Source: Datnioides undecimradiatus
Taxonomy: Eukaryota > Chordata > Actinopteri > Lobotiformes > Datnioididae
Reading direction: 5' to 3'
Assembly (NCBI GenBank): GCA_008933995.1
Contig: WARS01000093.1
Coordinates: forward strand, 3,935,001-3,999,000
DNA: 64,000 bases
Under the pieces are notes generated by a model. It was not told the DNA's origin. It saw only the letters and a list, made by a program, of their open reading frames with translations, and made no database searches. This document shows, one piece after another, positions 34,940 through 45,423 of the stretch (positions are counted from its first letter, which is position 1; the number at the start of each line of letters is the position of its first letter). The position numbers and the translations under genes were made by a program.

Positions 34940-36289
34940 CCTGCAGGTACCATTTGGCTGAATGTACCTCTGCCTGCAGACTGGAAGCAGAGGAAGAAGA
35001 AGCGCAGTCAGGCAGTGGCTCTCCAGTCGTACCACAGCCTCGCTGAAGTTGCCGTGCGTTGCCTGTGTGAGTTGCTGCTCGCATTGCCTCACTTCAACTT
35101 CCACAACAACATCATTGTCGTCCTCGTGCCGCTGATGAACGACCCCACCAAGAAGGTGAGACTCAGCCCGCGAGCTTCACCTGTGTGCTGTGATGTGTTC
35201 AGGTGTCTGTGTGTGACAGGTGCTGTGATGTGTTCCAGTGTCTGTGTTACAGGTGTCAGGTATGTGCTGTGATGCGTTCAGGTGTCTGTGTGTTACAGGT
35301 GTCAGGTATGTGCTGTGATGCGTTCATGAAGCTCTTCCATCAGGACAAAGTGGGCGGGGCTTCATTGGCCACTGTGCAGGTCATCTCCGGCCTTGTAAAG
35401 AGCCTCAACTACAACGTCCGGCCAGAGGTAACGAATCAAACACACACCACCTGTGATGTCAGAGCTCACCTGACCCCCTGACCCCCCACCCCAGGTGCTG
35501 AGGACCCTGCTGAGTCTGCGGATCAAAGAGGTGGAGATGAAGAAGGACATGGAGGACACAGCACCAACGAAGAAGTTCATGAACAACAAAGAGAAGAAGA
35601 ACCTGTCGAGGATGCAGAGGAAGGTAAACACCCACACACCCACACACAGCAAACAGAACACATGAAGCAGCTGCCTCACGAGTCTCTCCCCCCCCAGTGG
35701 AGGAAGGCAGAGGAGCAGCTGGAGAAGGAGCTGTTGGAGGCTGAAGCTTCAGAGAGCAGAGAGAAGAAGATCAAACTGGTGAGTGAGAGACACGAGAACA
35801 CCGGTCGCTGATGACACCAGCCTCAAACTCACCTTCTCTTTCTGTTCCTCCTCCCTCTGCCCCTCCTCCCCGTGCTCCTCCTCCCTCTGCTCCTCAGCAT
35901 ACAGAGACTCTGAACGTCGTCTTCCTGATCTACTTCAGGATTTTGAAGAAAGCTCAGAAATCTGTTCTGCTCCCCGCTGTTCTGGAGGGGCTGGCCAAGT
36001 ATGACACACACACACACACACACAGTGGTAGTGCTGTAGCATTGACTGTGATGTCACTTCCTGTCAGTTTTGCTCACCTGATCAATCTGGAGTTTTTTGA
36101 CGACCTTCTCAGCGTGCTGCAGAACCTCATCCAATCAGGAGTGAGTATTGACTTCAACCTGATTTTATTTGATTCGATTGGTTGATTGAGTGATACTTTG
36201 ATTGATCAATTGACGTGACTTCTGCAGGATCTCACCAATCGGGAGAGTCTCCACTGCATCCAGACAGTCTTCACCATCCTGTCAGGACA

Positions 36290-36326
<37 letters not shown>

Positions 36327-37757
36327 TTGAGCCACTGTCAGTCTGGCCCAGATCAATAAGGTTTTTGTGTGTGTGTGTGTGTCAGGTGACGTTCTGAACA
36401 TCGACCCGTTGACCTTTTACTCACAGCTCTATAGGAAGTTGCTGCAGCTTCACGCAGGTCAGAGACTTTGTTCACACACCTGTTCATGTTCACCTGTGTG
36501 TGTTCTGCATGATGTTTGTCTACACACACACACACACACACACGCGCATACACACACAGACATGCACAGACCAGAACAACAGCAATGGTGAAGGTAGAGG
36601 AGGCAGTATGATGTAATGTAAAGTAATCAGATTACTTTTACTATCTTTAATACTCAGGGGCACCCAATGATGACATCATCATCGTGCTGCAGTGCCTGGA
36701 CGCCATGCTGACACGCCGCAAGAAGCAGGTGACCCTGCAGAGGGCGATGGCATTCATCAAACGGCTGAGCATGCTCAGTCTGCACGTGCTGCCCAACGCC
36801 AGCGTGGGAATCCTCGCCGCCAACAGGGCTGCTATGCATGTGAGTTTGTGTGTGTTTGTGAATTATTCGGTTAACAGATTAGGCTCGTTGGAAATGAGCC
36901 AGGCCTGCACAGCATTGATCGCTGCACAATGCATGCTGGTTAGATTTTTGTCAGACTTGAGCCCGACTTGCTTTGACATCATAAACTAATGGACAATGAT
37001 AATCTCGGGAGATCAAGGCGCCGCAGCTACTCTCCCCCGACTGCAAAACCCAGGGCATGATGGGAAACGCCTGGCTCTCGTCTGATCAAAGAGCTCATTG
37101 GCTCTTAGTTTGGCTGTCACATGGAAAGTTTTGTAGGAATTTGTAATTTTTCCATCTAATTTAAATAGTTTAGATTGGAAATCATTATTCCTGTGTTGTG
37201 AATGAAAGTTTAACCTGTCAACGAACAGAACTGAACTATTATTATTATTATTATAGTAGTAGTAGTAGTAATAGAGGTAGTGTAATAATGGTGATAATAA
37301 AGTTTATTTCTAACTGCTCAAAACAAGCAGTTACACTTAAAAAGGACAGATAAACACACACACTTCTACATATCTGATCATAATCAGGCCTGCAGTGCTG
37401 ATCAGCCAGAGAAATTCCTGATATATAACTGTTGTGAAGGGACTGGGAGCCCTGGCTGTGCTGCAGGTCAACGTGCATCATACAGAGCAGTCACCTGCTG
37501 CCTGTGCAACACTGTGAACGCCTGTTGTTTACTCTGTGTTTGTGTGTGTGTCAGGCCTTCCCTAAGAGTGACTTCCTATTGGATAATGAAGTTCAGGGCA
37601 GTGGCTTCTACCTGCCGGAGCTGGACGAGCCAGAGCACTGCAACGCACAGAACACAGCAGTGTGGGAGCTACACACACTGCAGGTACACACACACACACA
37701 CACACACACTGCAGGTACACGCACACGCACGCACACACACACACACACACTGCAGGT

Positions 37758-37789
<32 letters not shown>

Positions 37790-37790
37790 G

Positions 37791-37826
<36 letters not shown>

Positions 37827-37827
37827 G

Positions 37828-37863
<36 letters not shown>

Positions 37864-37864
37864 G

Positions 37865-37900
<36 letters not shown>

Positions 37901-37901
37901 G

Positions 37902-37937
<36 letters not shown>

Positions 37938-37938
37938 G

Positions 37939-37974
<36 letters not shown>

Positions 37975-37975
37975 G

Positions 37976-38011
<36 letters not shown>

Positions 38012-38012
38012 G

Positions 38013-38048
<36 letters not shown>

Positions 38049-38049
38049 G

Positions 38050-38085
<36 letters not shown>

Positions 38086-38086
38086 G

Positions 38087-38122
<36 letters not shown>

Positions 38123-38123
38123 G

Positions 38124-38159
<36 letters not shown>

Positions 38160-38160
38160 G

Positions 38161-38196
<36 letters not shown>

Positions 38197-38197
38197 G

Positions 38198-38233
<36 letters not shown>

Positions 38234-38234
38234 G

Positions 38235-38270
<36 letters not shown>

Positions 38271-38271
38271 G

Positions 38272-38307
<36 letters not shown>

Positions 38308-38308
38308 G

Positions 38309-38344
<36 letters not shown>

Positions 38345-38345
38345 G

Positions 38346-38381
<36 letters not shown>

Positions 38382-38382
38382 G

Positions 38383-38418
<36 letters not shown>

Positions 38419-38419
38419 G

Positions 38420-38455
<36 letters not shown>

Positions 38456-38456
38456 G

Positions 38457-38492
<36 letters not shown>

Positions 38493-38493
38493 G

Positions 38494-38529
<36 letters not shown>

Positions 38530-38530
38530 G

Positions 38531-38566
<36 letters not shown>

Positions 38567-38567
38567 G

Positions 38568-38603
<36 letters not shown>

Positions 38604-38604
38604 G

Positions 38605-38640
<36 letters not shown>

Positions 38641-38641
38641 G

Positions 38642-38677
<36 letters not shown>

Positions 38678-38678
38678 G

Positions 38679-38714
<36 letters not shown>

Positions 38715-38715
38715 G

Positions 38716-38751
<36 letters not shown>

Positions 38752-38752
38752 G

Positions 38753-38788
<36 letters not shown>

Positions 38789-38789
38789 G

Positions 38790-38825
<36 letters not shown>

Positions 38826-38826
38826 G

Positions 38827-38862
<36 letters not shown>

Positions 38863-38863
38863 G

Positions 38864-38899
<36 letters not shown>

Positions 38900-38900
38900 G

Positions 38901-38936
<36 letters not shown>

Positions 38937-38937
38937 G

Positions 38938-38973
<36 letters not shown>

Positions 38974-38974
38974 G

Positions 38975-39010
<36 letters not shown>

Positions 39011-39011
39011 G

Positions 39012-39047
<36 letters not shown>

Positions 39048-39048
39048 G

Positions 39049-39084
<36 letters not shown>

Positions 39085-39085
39085 G

Positions 39086-39121
<36 letters not shown>

Positions 39122-39122
39122 G

Positions 39123-39158
<36 letters not shown>

Positions 39159-39159
39159 G

Positions 39160-39195
<36 letters not shown>

Positions 39196-40122
39196 GGTAC
39201 ACACACACACACACACACACTGCAGGTACACGCACACGCACGCACACACACACACACACTGCAGGTACACGCGCACGCACGCACACACACACACACACAC
39301 ACTCTGCAGGTACACGCGCACGCACGCACACACACACACACACACACTCTGCAGGTACACGCGCACGCACACACACACACACACACTCTGCAGGTACACG
39401 CACGCACGCACACACACACACACTCTGCAGGTACACACTTTTACACAACTAAATTGTTGTGTGTGTGTTGCAGAGACATTACCACCCGGTCGTGCGGCAG
39501 TTTGCAGTCCACCTGTGTCATGGAGCTCCCAGCGAAGGATCGGCAGCACTCAGCGTGGAGCTGAGCCGCAGGTATGAGCTCTTAAAGGGGCAGCGCTCTT
39601 ATTTTGAGTGTGTGTGTGTGTGTGTGTGTGTGAGCGGGGCTCGACCTCACTGTGACTCCTCTCTGCTGCTGCTCAGTCATTCTTGGAGAGATGAGGAGCG
39701 TTTGTTTTACTGCATTACATCTCCCTGCTGATACCAATTTGCTGAATCGCTGTGATGTCATTGGCTGTGTGTGTCTGTGGTCACTTCCTGTCCAGGTCCC
39801 CGGTGGAGCTGTTTAGCCTCTACAGTGTTACAGACATGACCTTTAACCCCCCCGTAGCTCTGCCTGGCACCAAGAAAAAGGTACAGTGTTGATCACTGGT
39901 GATTGACTATTGTGTATTGATTATTGGTTCACCCCCTGTTTTGAACAGGTTTGTCAATAAAGTTTAGTTTGTTTTTGTTTTCAGGATTGTTTTGTGGGCA
40001 GAGTGTCGCTGCTGGACGGCGAGCTGCAGAGGCGAGCCCAGAGAGTCCTGACAACCGCCGAGGAGACACAGCTGGACTTCAACACACACACTCACAGTGA
40101 CACACACACACACTCACAGTGA
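32476..40122 (+). CDS. noc3l: NOC3L, nucleolar complex protein 3 homolog
   Basis: Twenty-one exons join in frame to 800 aa (human about 800): 32476-32484, 33053-33257, 33605-33728, 33872-34026, 34114-34179, 34271-34401, 34490-34651, 34800-34893, 34980-35155, 35299-35427, 35495-35623, 35698-35778, 35898-35998, 36068-36140, 36228-36291, 36386-36457, 36658-36839, 37555-37683, 39474-39571, 39796-39880 and 39985-40122. Landmarks are the basic N terminus ([16 protein letters not shown]), [15 protein letters not shown], the NOC3 N-domain ([29 protein letters not shown]), [49 protein letters not shown] and the CBF/Mak21-like C-domain with [20 protein letters not shown]. The protein works in the nucleolus with NOC2 in export and maturation of pre-60S ribosomes. 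Start choice: the 9-nt first exon MGP has a good Kozak context (GCAGCCATGGG). Tandem repeats sit on the exon 10 acceptor, the exon 18 donor and the stop codon. Confidence 0.96.
34903..34940. repeat. (CA)n in NOC3L intron 8
   Basis: A short CA run followed by a GCCTGCAGGTACC word resembling the unit of the large array in intron 18. Confidence 0.8.
35180..35312 (+). repeat. Tandem duplication covering NOC3L exon 10 acceptor
   Basis: Three to four copies of a 45-52 bp unit contain TGCTGTGATG(C/T)GTTCAGGTGTCTG and TTACAGGTGTCAGGTATG. The last copy contains the true acceptor (TGTTACAG|GTG) and the first codons of exon 10. At least one complete decoy acceptor lies 45-50 bp upstream. Confidence 0.85.
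36294..36325. repeat. (GT)n at NOC3L exon 15 donor
   Basis: A GT run starts immediately at the splice donor, so the intron begins inside the microsatellite. Confidence 0.85.
37672..39436 (+). repeat. 37-bp minisatellite carrying the NOC3L exon 18 donor
   Basis: Each unit is TGCAGGT followed by about 15 AC dinucleotides. The first TGCAG|GTACAC is the real end of exon 18. From 37823 to 39192 the TGCAG word recurs with exact 37-bp spacing (1369 bp = 37 x 37) and no visible variant. Shorter or variant units containing CGCACGCAC flank the core at about 37684-37822 and 39193-39436. In total about 45-48 identical donor-like sites lie in tandem in intron 18. The exon 19 acceptor follows 37 bp after the array. 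Confidence 0.95.
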
Positions 40123-40198
40123 CACACACACACACACACACACTCACAGTGACACACATACAAACACACAGTGACACACATACAAACACACAGTGACA
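40083..40198. repeat. CA/CTCACAGTGACA repeat containing the NOC3L stop
   Basis: CACACA tracts are punctuated by ACTCACAGTGACAC. The repeat encodes the last 13 residues of NOC3L ([13 protein letters not shown]), provides its TGA, and continues into the 3' UTR. Confidence 0.85.
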
Positions 40199-40214
40199 GT
40201 TGTTTTGTCTTGGA

Positions 40215-40220
40215 AATAAA
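40215..40220 (+). terminator. NOC3L polyadenylation signal (AATAAA)
   Basis: A canonical hexamer about 95 bp after the stop codon. Confidence 0.65.
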
Positions 40221-40559
40221 AAGTGAATTTGTCGTGTTTAAATGATTGATCCTCTCAATATTGATGATTGAAGTGTGATCGGAGAGTTCCCTCCAGAATA
40301 AAAGCCTAGCATGTCCGTTTCAGGGGTGAGGAAGGTCAGAGGCATCAGTTTGTGTGAAGTGATCAATATAATCAACAATGCTGATCAGTTTTCATGCTGA
40401 CTTGTTTGTTTCGTTTTTATTGATTACTGTCAAACTGATCAGCTCCATTGACAATGGAAAACACAGAAGCTGAAGTTCAGCTGTCTCCCGTCTCACCACC
40501 AGGGGTCTCTGATCAACCAGAGCTGAAGCTCAGAGTCTGGATCAGACAGACAGGCAGAG

Positions 40560-43500
40560 ACAATTCAATTCAACTTTATTTATAGAGCGCCAGTTCACAA
40601 CACAAGACATCTCAGGTCTCTTTACAGTCAGAGCAGAGACTCATTACTGTTAATCACACCCAGCAGCTCCACCACCAGCAAACACCTGGAGACAGAGGCA
40701 GGAGAGACTTCCTGTGACAGGCTGACACCTGTGACTGATCCTGGCTCTGCCCTGACTGGCTGGGGGAGAGAGAGAGAGAGAGGTTTTCTTTTAAAGTAGA
40801 GAGGGTGTCTGCTCCTGAACCCAAACTGGCAGCTGGTTCCACAGGAGAGGAGCCTGAGAGCTAAAGGCTCGGCCTCCCATTCTACTTTTGGAAACTCTGG
40901 GAACCACAAGCAAACCTGCTCTCTGGGAGCAAAGTGATCCGTTGGGGTAATAAGGAATTAGCATCTCATTGATATACAATAGGGCTTGGCCATTAAGAGC
41001 CTTGTAAGTAGAGGGACTTTAAAGTCTATTCTGGACTTTACAGGGAACCAATGAAGAGAAGCTAAAACTGGAGAAATATGATCTCTCTTGCTAATTCCCA
41101 TCAGAACCCTCGCTGCAGCATTTTGGATCAGCTGCAGGCTTCTCAGCGAGCTAGTTGGACAACCTGACAACAAGGAATTACAGAAGTCCAGCCTTGCGAA
41201 TGCATGGACTAGTTTTTCAGCGTCACTTTGGGACAGGATGTTCCTGATCTTGGCTATGTTGCGCAGGTGAAAGAAGGCAGTCCTAGTGACCTGACTAATG
41301 TGAGACTGAAAGGACATGACATGCTCCAGTCTCTGTAGTAGGATATCGTGATCGATGGTGTCAGATGCAGCTCTGAGGTCCAGCAGGACAAGGACAGAGA
41401 CAAGGCCATTGTCTGAAGCTAACAGGAGGTCGTTGCTAACCTTAACCAATGCTGTGCTGTTTCTAAACTGCTCCTCTGCAGGTGATCACAGAACTGATCA
41501 GCCACGGCCTTTTCAAGGATTTTAGAAATAAAGGGGAGGTTGGATCACCACTTCCTCTTTAACTTTCGTGAGAACTGTCTTAAAGTGCGTAACTGTGAGT
41601 CAAACCATGGAGCTAGCTTCCTCTGGTTAATGGCTCTCTTATTCTGTTTCATAGGGGCCACAGTGTCCAGGGCTGTGTGCAGTGTAGCTGCAGTATTATC
41701 AACAAGATGATTGATATGTGCTGGACTAGTGGTTAGGCTGCTACCCTCTGCTGTAATGGCACATGGCAACGAGGCCAAAAGAGATGGAATTATTTCCTTA
41801 AATTTGGTAACAGCATTATCAGAGAGACACCGGCTGTAGGTAGCTTCCCTCCCAAATGCTGAGAAGTTCATGATTGTGAACTGAAATGTTATTAAAGTGG
41901 TCAGATAAAAGAGGGTTTTGGGGAAACACTGTTAAATGTTCAGTTTCTGAGCCATACGTCAAAACAAGATCGAGGGTGTGATTAAAGCAGTGAGTTGGTT
42001 TGTTAACTGTCATTGGTGTCGTCTACATGAATGTTGAAGTCACCCACTATAATTACTTTATCTGAGCTGAGCACTAGTTAGATAGATAAGAAGTCAGAGA
42101 ATTCAGATAAACACTGAATAAGCAGCAGGCGAGCGATACACAACAACAAACAGAACTGGTTTCTCTGGCCTATCATTAGGGTGGCAGAGACTGAGAGTGA
42201 GAGACTCAAACGTTTTAAACTCAGGCTTAGGTCTAGGATTGATTAATAAACCTGAGTGGTAGATTGCTGCCACTCCTCCTTCTCAAGGAATATGGTGATT
42301 AATGTGACATTTTATTGTGGTGTGTTTAGGTCCAGATAACGTGGTGGTATTAATTCTTATGAGGTTTTTATGAATAACACCTCTTGAATTTTTTACCCCA
42401 GGTAGTTTAGGTGGACAAGGGACAGACACAGTCTCTATAGGAAACTGGGGGTAGTGGTGGTTATGGGAGGGTGACAGCTCTAAAGAAACTGCAGAGAAGC
42501 GTGTATGACAGCAGCTCTGCTGCCTGGTCTCTGCTCTGGTTTGTCAGGTCTTAATATAATTTGCCATATTTCTATAAATGAGAGCCGCTCCATCCAAAGT
42601 AGGATGAATACCGTCTCTCCTAATGAGACCAGGTTTTCCCCAGAATGGTTTCCAATTATCTATAAAGGCCACGTCGTTTGCTGGACACCACCTTGACAGC
42701 CAGCGATGGAGTGACGACATCCGGCTAAACATGTCGTCACTGGTCAGATTGGGCAGGGGTCCAGAAAAAAGTCCAACATTAGCAAACTTACACCGACTCT
42801 ATGTTAATGTTGGTGACCTCCGACTGCCATAACCAGATGTCATTTCCGCTGACATTAAAAACAATTTTATTGAATCTACGTTTTTCCTTAGTCAGCAGTT
42901 TCAAATAAGATTCAACGTTGCCCACTCTGGCCCCGGGGATGCATTTAACTGTGGTCACGTCTCTAACTTCACGTTACGCAAAATAGAGCTGCCAATAACC
43001 AGAGTCTTGACGTCAGCGGGTGTGTCGCTGAGTGGGGAAAATCTCTTGGAAACATGAAGCAGTTGGTGGTGAACCGTGGGCTGTTGTTTCGGGCTACGTT
43101 TCCTTCGGGCTGCCACCAAGCCACCCTGGCTTTGGGGAACGGCTAACAGGAGCTACCCTGGGACCGCTAGCAGAGGCTACGCTGGGCAGGTCCGTACCGG
43201 CTACTGGGGACTGGCTAGCTAATGCTACAGGGGGGCTTTCAATGATGCGGAGCTGTGTCTCTACCTCCTTAAGCCTCGCCTCCAAAGATATGAGTGCTAC
43301 ATTTAGCACACAAATCATTATCATTAACACCCGCACACAGAGCAAAACAGAGGAGAAGCAGGGGAAGAGAGAGCAGCCATGGGTAGTGATCGAACAAGCT
43401 AACCAGTGGTGAAAAATGGAAAGGAGTAAAATCCCCAAAAAGCCGTGTGAAACAGGTGTTAAACAAAGGTGTGCGTGCCAATGCCATAATTTGGCAAAAT

Positions 43501-43610
43501 TAAATGTTTTAAAACAGAAATGTTTTAACAATTGACGGCGCCACAGCAAGCTACAATCCACCACAGTACAGAGACAACAACAGGAAGTGACGCAATACGT
43601 TACCAATACA
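40560..43610 (-). mobile_element. L2-clade retrotransposon, ORF1 to 3' end, RT core deleted
   Basis: Reading the minus strand from high coordinates, a coiled-coil stretch (LEARLKEVETQLRI, about 43250) comes first. An ORF1 SGNH-esterase-like segment follows ([19 protein letters not shown] then IHP, about 42600). Next are endonuclease pieces with GDFN (about 42045) and LSDHF (about 41920), the linker KLAPWFDSQLRTLRQFSRKL, RT pieces [10 protein letters not shown] and LVLLDL, and the C-terminal [14 protein letters not shown] region. The element ends with the TTTATTTATAGAGCGCC 3' motif. The RT palm with the catalytic YADD is missing: LLQRLEHV joins directly to MSFQSHIS. It is therefore an inactive, internally deleted copy, but the only one here that keeps ORF1 sequence. 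Confidence 0.8.
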
Positions 43611-44760
43611 CAGAGACGCAGACGCCCACTGCATGCAGGGTGGTGAAGCGGGTCCGAAGATCAGCGGCTCCTGCAGGACCCAGAATACTGAGCTGCAGCT
43701 CTGAAGCCTCTCCTTGGTGAACAGGCCCCACACTCCAACAAGTCCACGATAAAATCTCGGCAAATCCTCCAGTTTGTGACTTTGCAGGTCCATTAAAAAC
43801 AGTCTCAGTCCCAAACTGCCGCACCTACCCAGAATGGTCCGAGCAATGGGTCTCCAGGCCAAGTCTTTGGGACCAGAGAGAAACCTCTGTGTGAACTGTA
43901 GGCGAAAAGCAGTGCCCCTGCTGGCCAGATGAACAAGTCCTTGGCCTCCTTCCTCCTTTGGGAGAAACAGTACACTCTGAGGGATCCAGTGCAGGTGATC
44001 CCAGAAGAAATCTACAATCACTGCCTGAACTTTGCCTAGCAGGTGTGTAGGAGGGTCCAGGCACGACAAACGATGCCAGAGCATGTTTTTGTACAGAGCC
44101 TTCATCCCCAAATTCAGCTGTAATCTTCAGCAGCCGACCTTCAATAATTTCTTCTGGAGAGACTGGTAGAAAGACTCCACCACTGTTTCTGCTCTTATGG
44201 CTCAAAAAAACCTCCACTCCCTCCTCCAGTCAGACTCATTGTCCACTGTGCTGTGAGTTTCTTGGAGTTAATCAATGCTGTCAGGTCTGGTCCTGTCCTC
44301 CTGTCTGTCCTTAGCTCTCTGAACCTGCTTGTCAGTCCTCTGTTCATTTGTTCTGTCAGTCTTTTCCTATCTGTCACTGCTCTTCTGTTTCACCTTCCTC
44401 ATACCTGCCTTCACCTGTTCATCATCTGCTGCCTACTGTACCTGTTGCTCACCTGCCTCCAACTACTCCGCTGTTTCTATTTCTCCTGTCTGACCCTTTG
44501 CCATGTCATTTCCCCCGTCATCACTGTCAGTTGTTGTACTGTTCAAAACTATTTTTCCCCTCTCTGAAGGGCCAGGTTCGGCAGGCGGCGGAGCCTCCAA
44601 AAAAAGCAGCGGTGTTGCCGGACACAACCGGATGAGATGGCCCTCCTGCCCGCAGGTGAAACACTTCATATTATCGGTCATGACATGGACAGTATAATCG
44701 AAGTCGTCAATTCTGAATTTAAAAGCCAGGTTGAGACTCCTTGTTCTCATTGAGGATCAT
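43611..44760 (-). mobile_element. Tx1/L1-like retrotransposon remnant (ORF1 zinc knuckle joined to ORF2 tail)
   Basis: The minus strand at about 44463-44750 encodes a CCHC knuckle, MKCFTCGQEGHLIRLCP, preceded by KFRIDDFDYTVHVMTD. This is the ORF1 signature of fish Tx1/L1-like elements. At 43551-44111 it encodes a late ORF2 segment (GKVQAVIVDFFWDHLHWIPQ, FLPKEEGGQGLVHLASR). The endonuclease and RT that should separate them are absent, so this is a large internal deletion. It adjoins the L2 copy, and the exact border near 43.6 kb is uncertain. Confidence 0.75.
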
Positions 44761-45065
44761 CAAAACCTACCTCTGAAATGAAACAACGTTTCAGAGGCAG
44801 CGAGCTGCCCGTGCCCCATAGCCAACCAGCTCCCCCACCGCCAGACTACACCCCTCCAACCCGGAGCCCTGCACCATGCTGACCTACTCAAAACCACCAA
44901 CACCTCTAGACCCCCTAAACCCCTAAACCCCCTTCGCCAAAACACCCAAAACTAATCAGTGATCCCCAAACACCAAGAACTAAACACCATCAACATGAAA
45001 AAAGTTAGAAAAACCGCAGTCACGCTGCAACACGCTCTCAGCTCCACACACTCACCACGCCACTC

Positions 45066-45098
<33 letters not shown>

Positions 45099-45423
45099 GA
45101 GAGAGAGACAGACAGACAGGCAGGCAGAGAGACAGGCTAAAAGCACAAAACAGTTTTATGTTTGTTGTTAACCTCTGACTTAATTTCTTGGAACTTTCTG
45201 TTTCCTGTCTGACTGCAGTCATGTGACATTCTGAGAAATTCCAGACTGATGACGCTGTAACAGCAGGAAGAACCCTTAAAAGGGCAAGATAGGTGGGGAA
45301 GTCATGGAGTGAATCTGATATGGGGTGGGTGGGGCCAGCAGCGGGCGGGGCCTGGCTCCTGTAAAAGCAGCCGTGGTGATGAAACGGCTCAGTGAGCTCA
45401 CTCTCATGCTCTGAGCCAATGGC
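44761..45423. other. Spacer and CH25H upstream region
   Basis: A C-rich segment (about 44770-44950) and a CAGA microsatellite are followed by about 250 bp of promoter-like sequence containing GGGCGGGGCCTGG (GC-box-like) at about 45340-45352. No exon is recognised. Confidence 0.5.
45062..45136. repeat. (CAGA)n / (GAGA)n microsatellite
   Basis: Alternating GAGA and CAGA tetranucleotides upstream of CH25H. Confidence 0.9.

Noticed and set aside
37684-39436. Regularly spaced repeat resembling a CRISPR array
   Set aside because: The 37-bp units are contiguous with no variable spacers, there are no cas genes, and the genome is vertebrate.
37504-39577. Open frames of about 600-690 codons on both strands (Thr-His or Cys-Val repeats)
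   Set aside because: They are translations of the 37-bp CA array. Only the first part, within 37555-37683, is a real exon.
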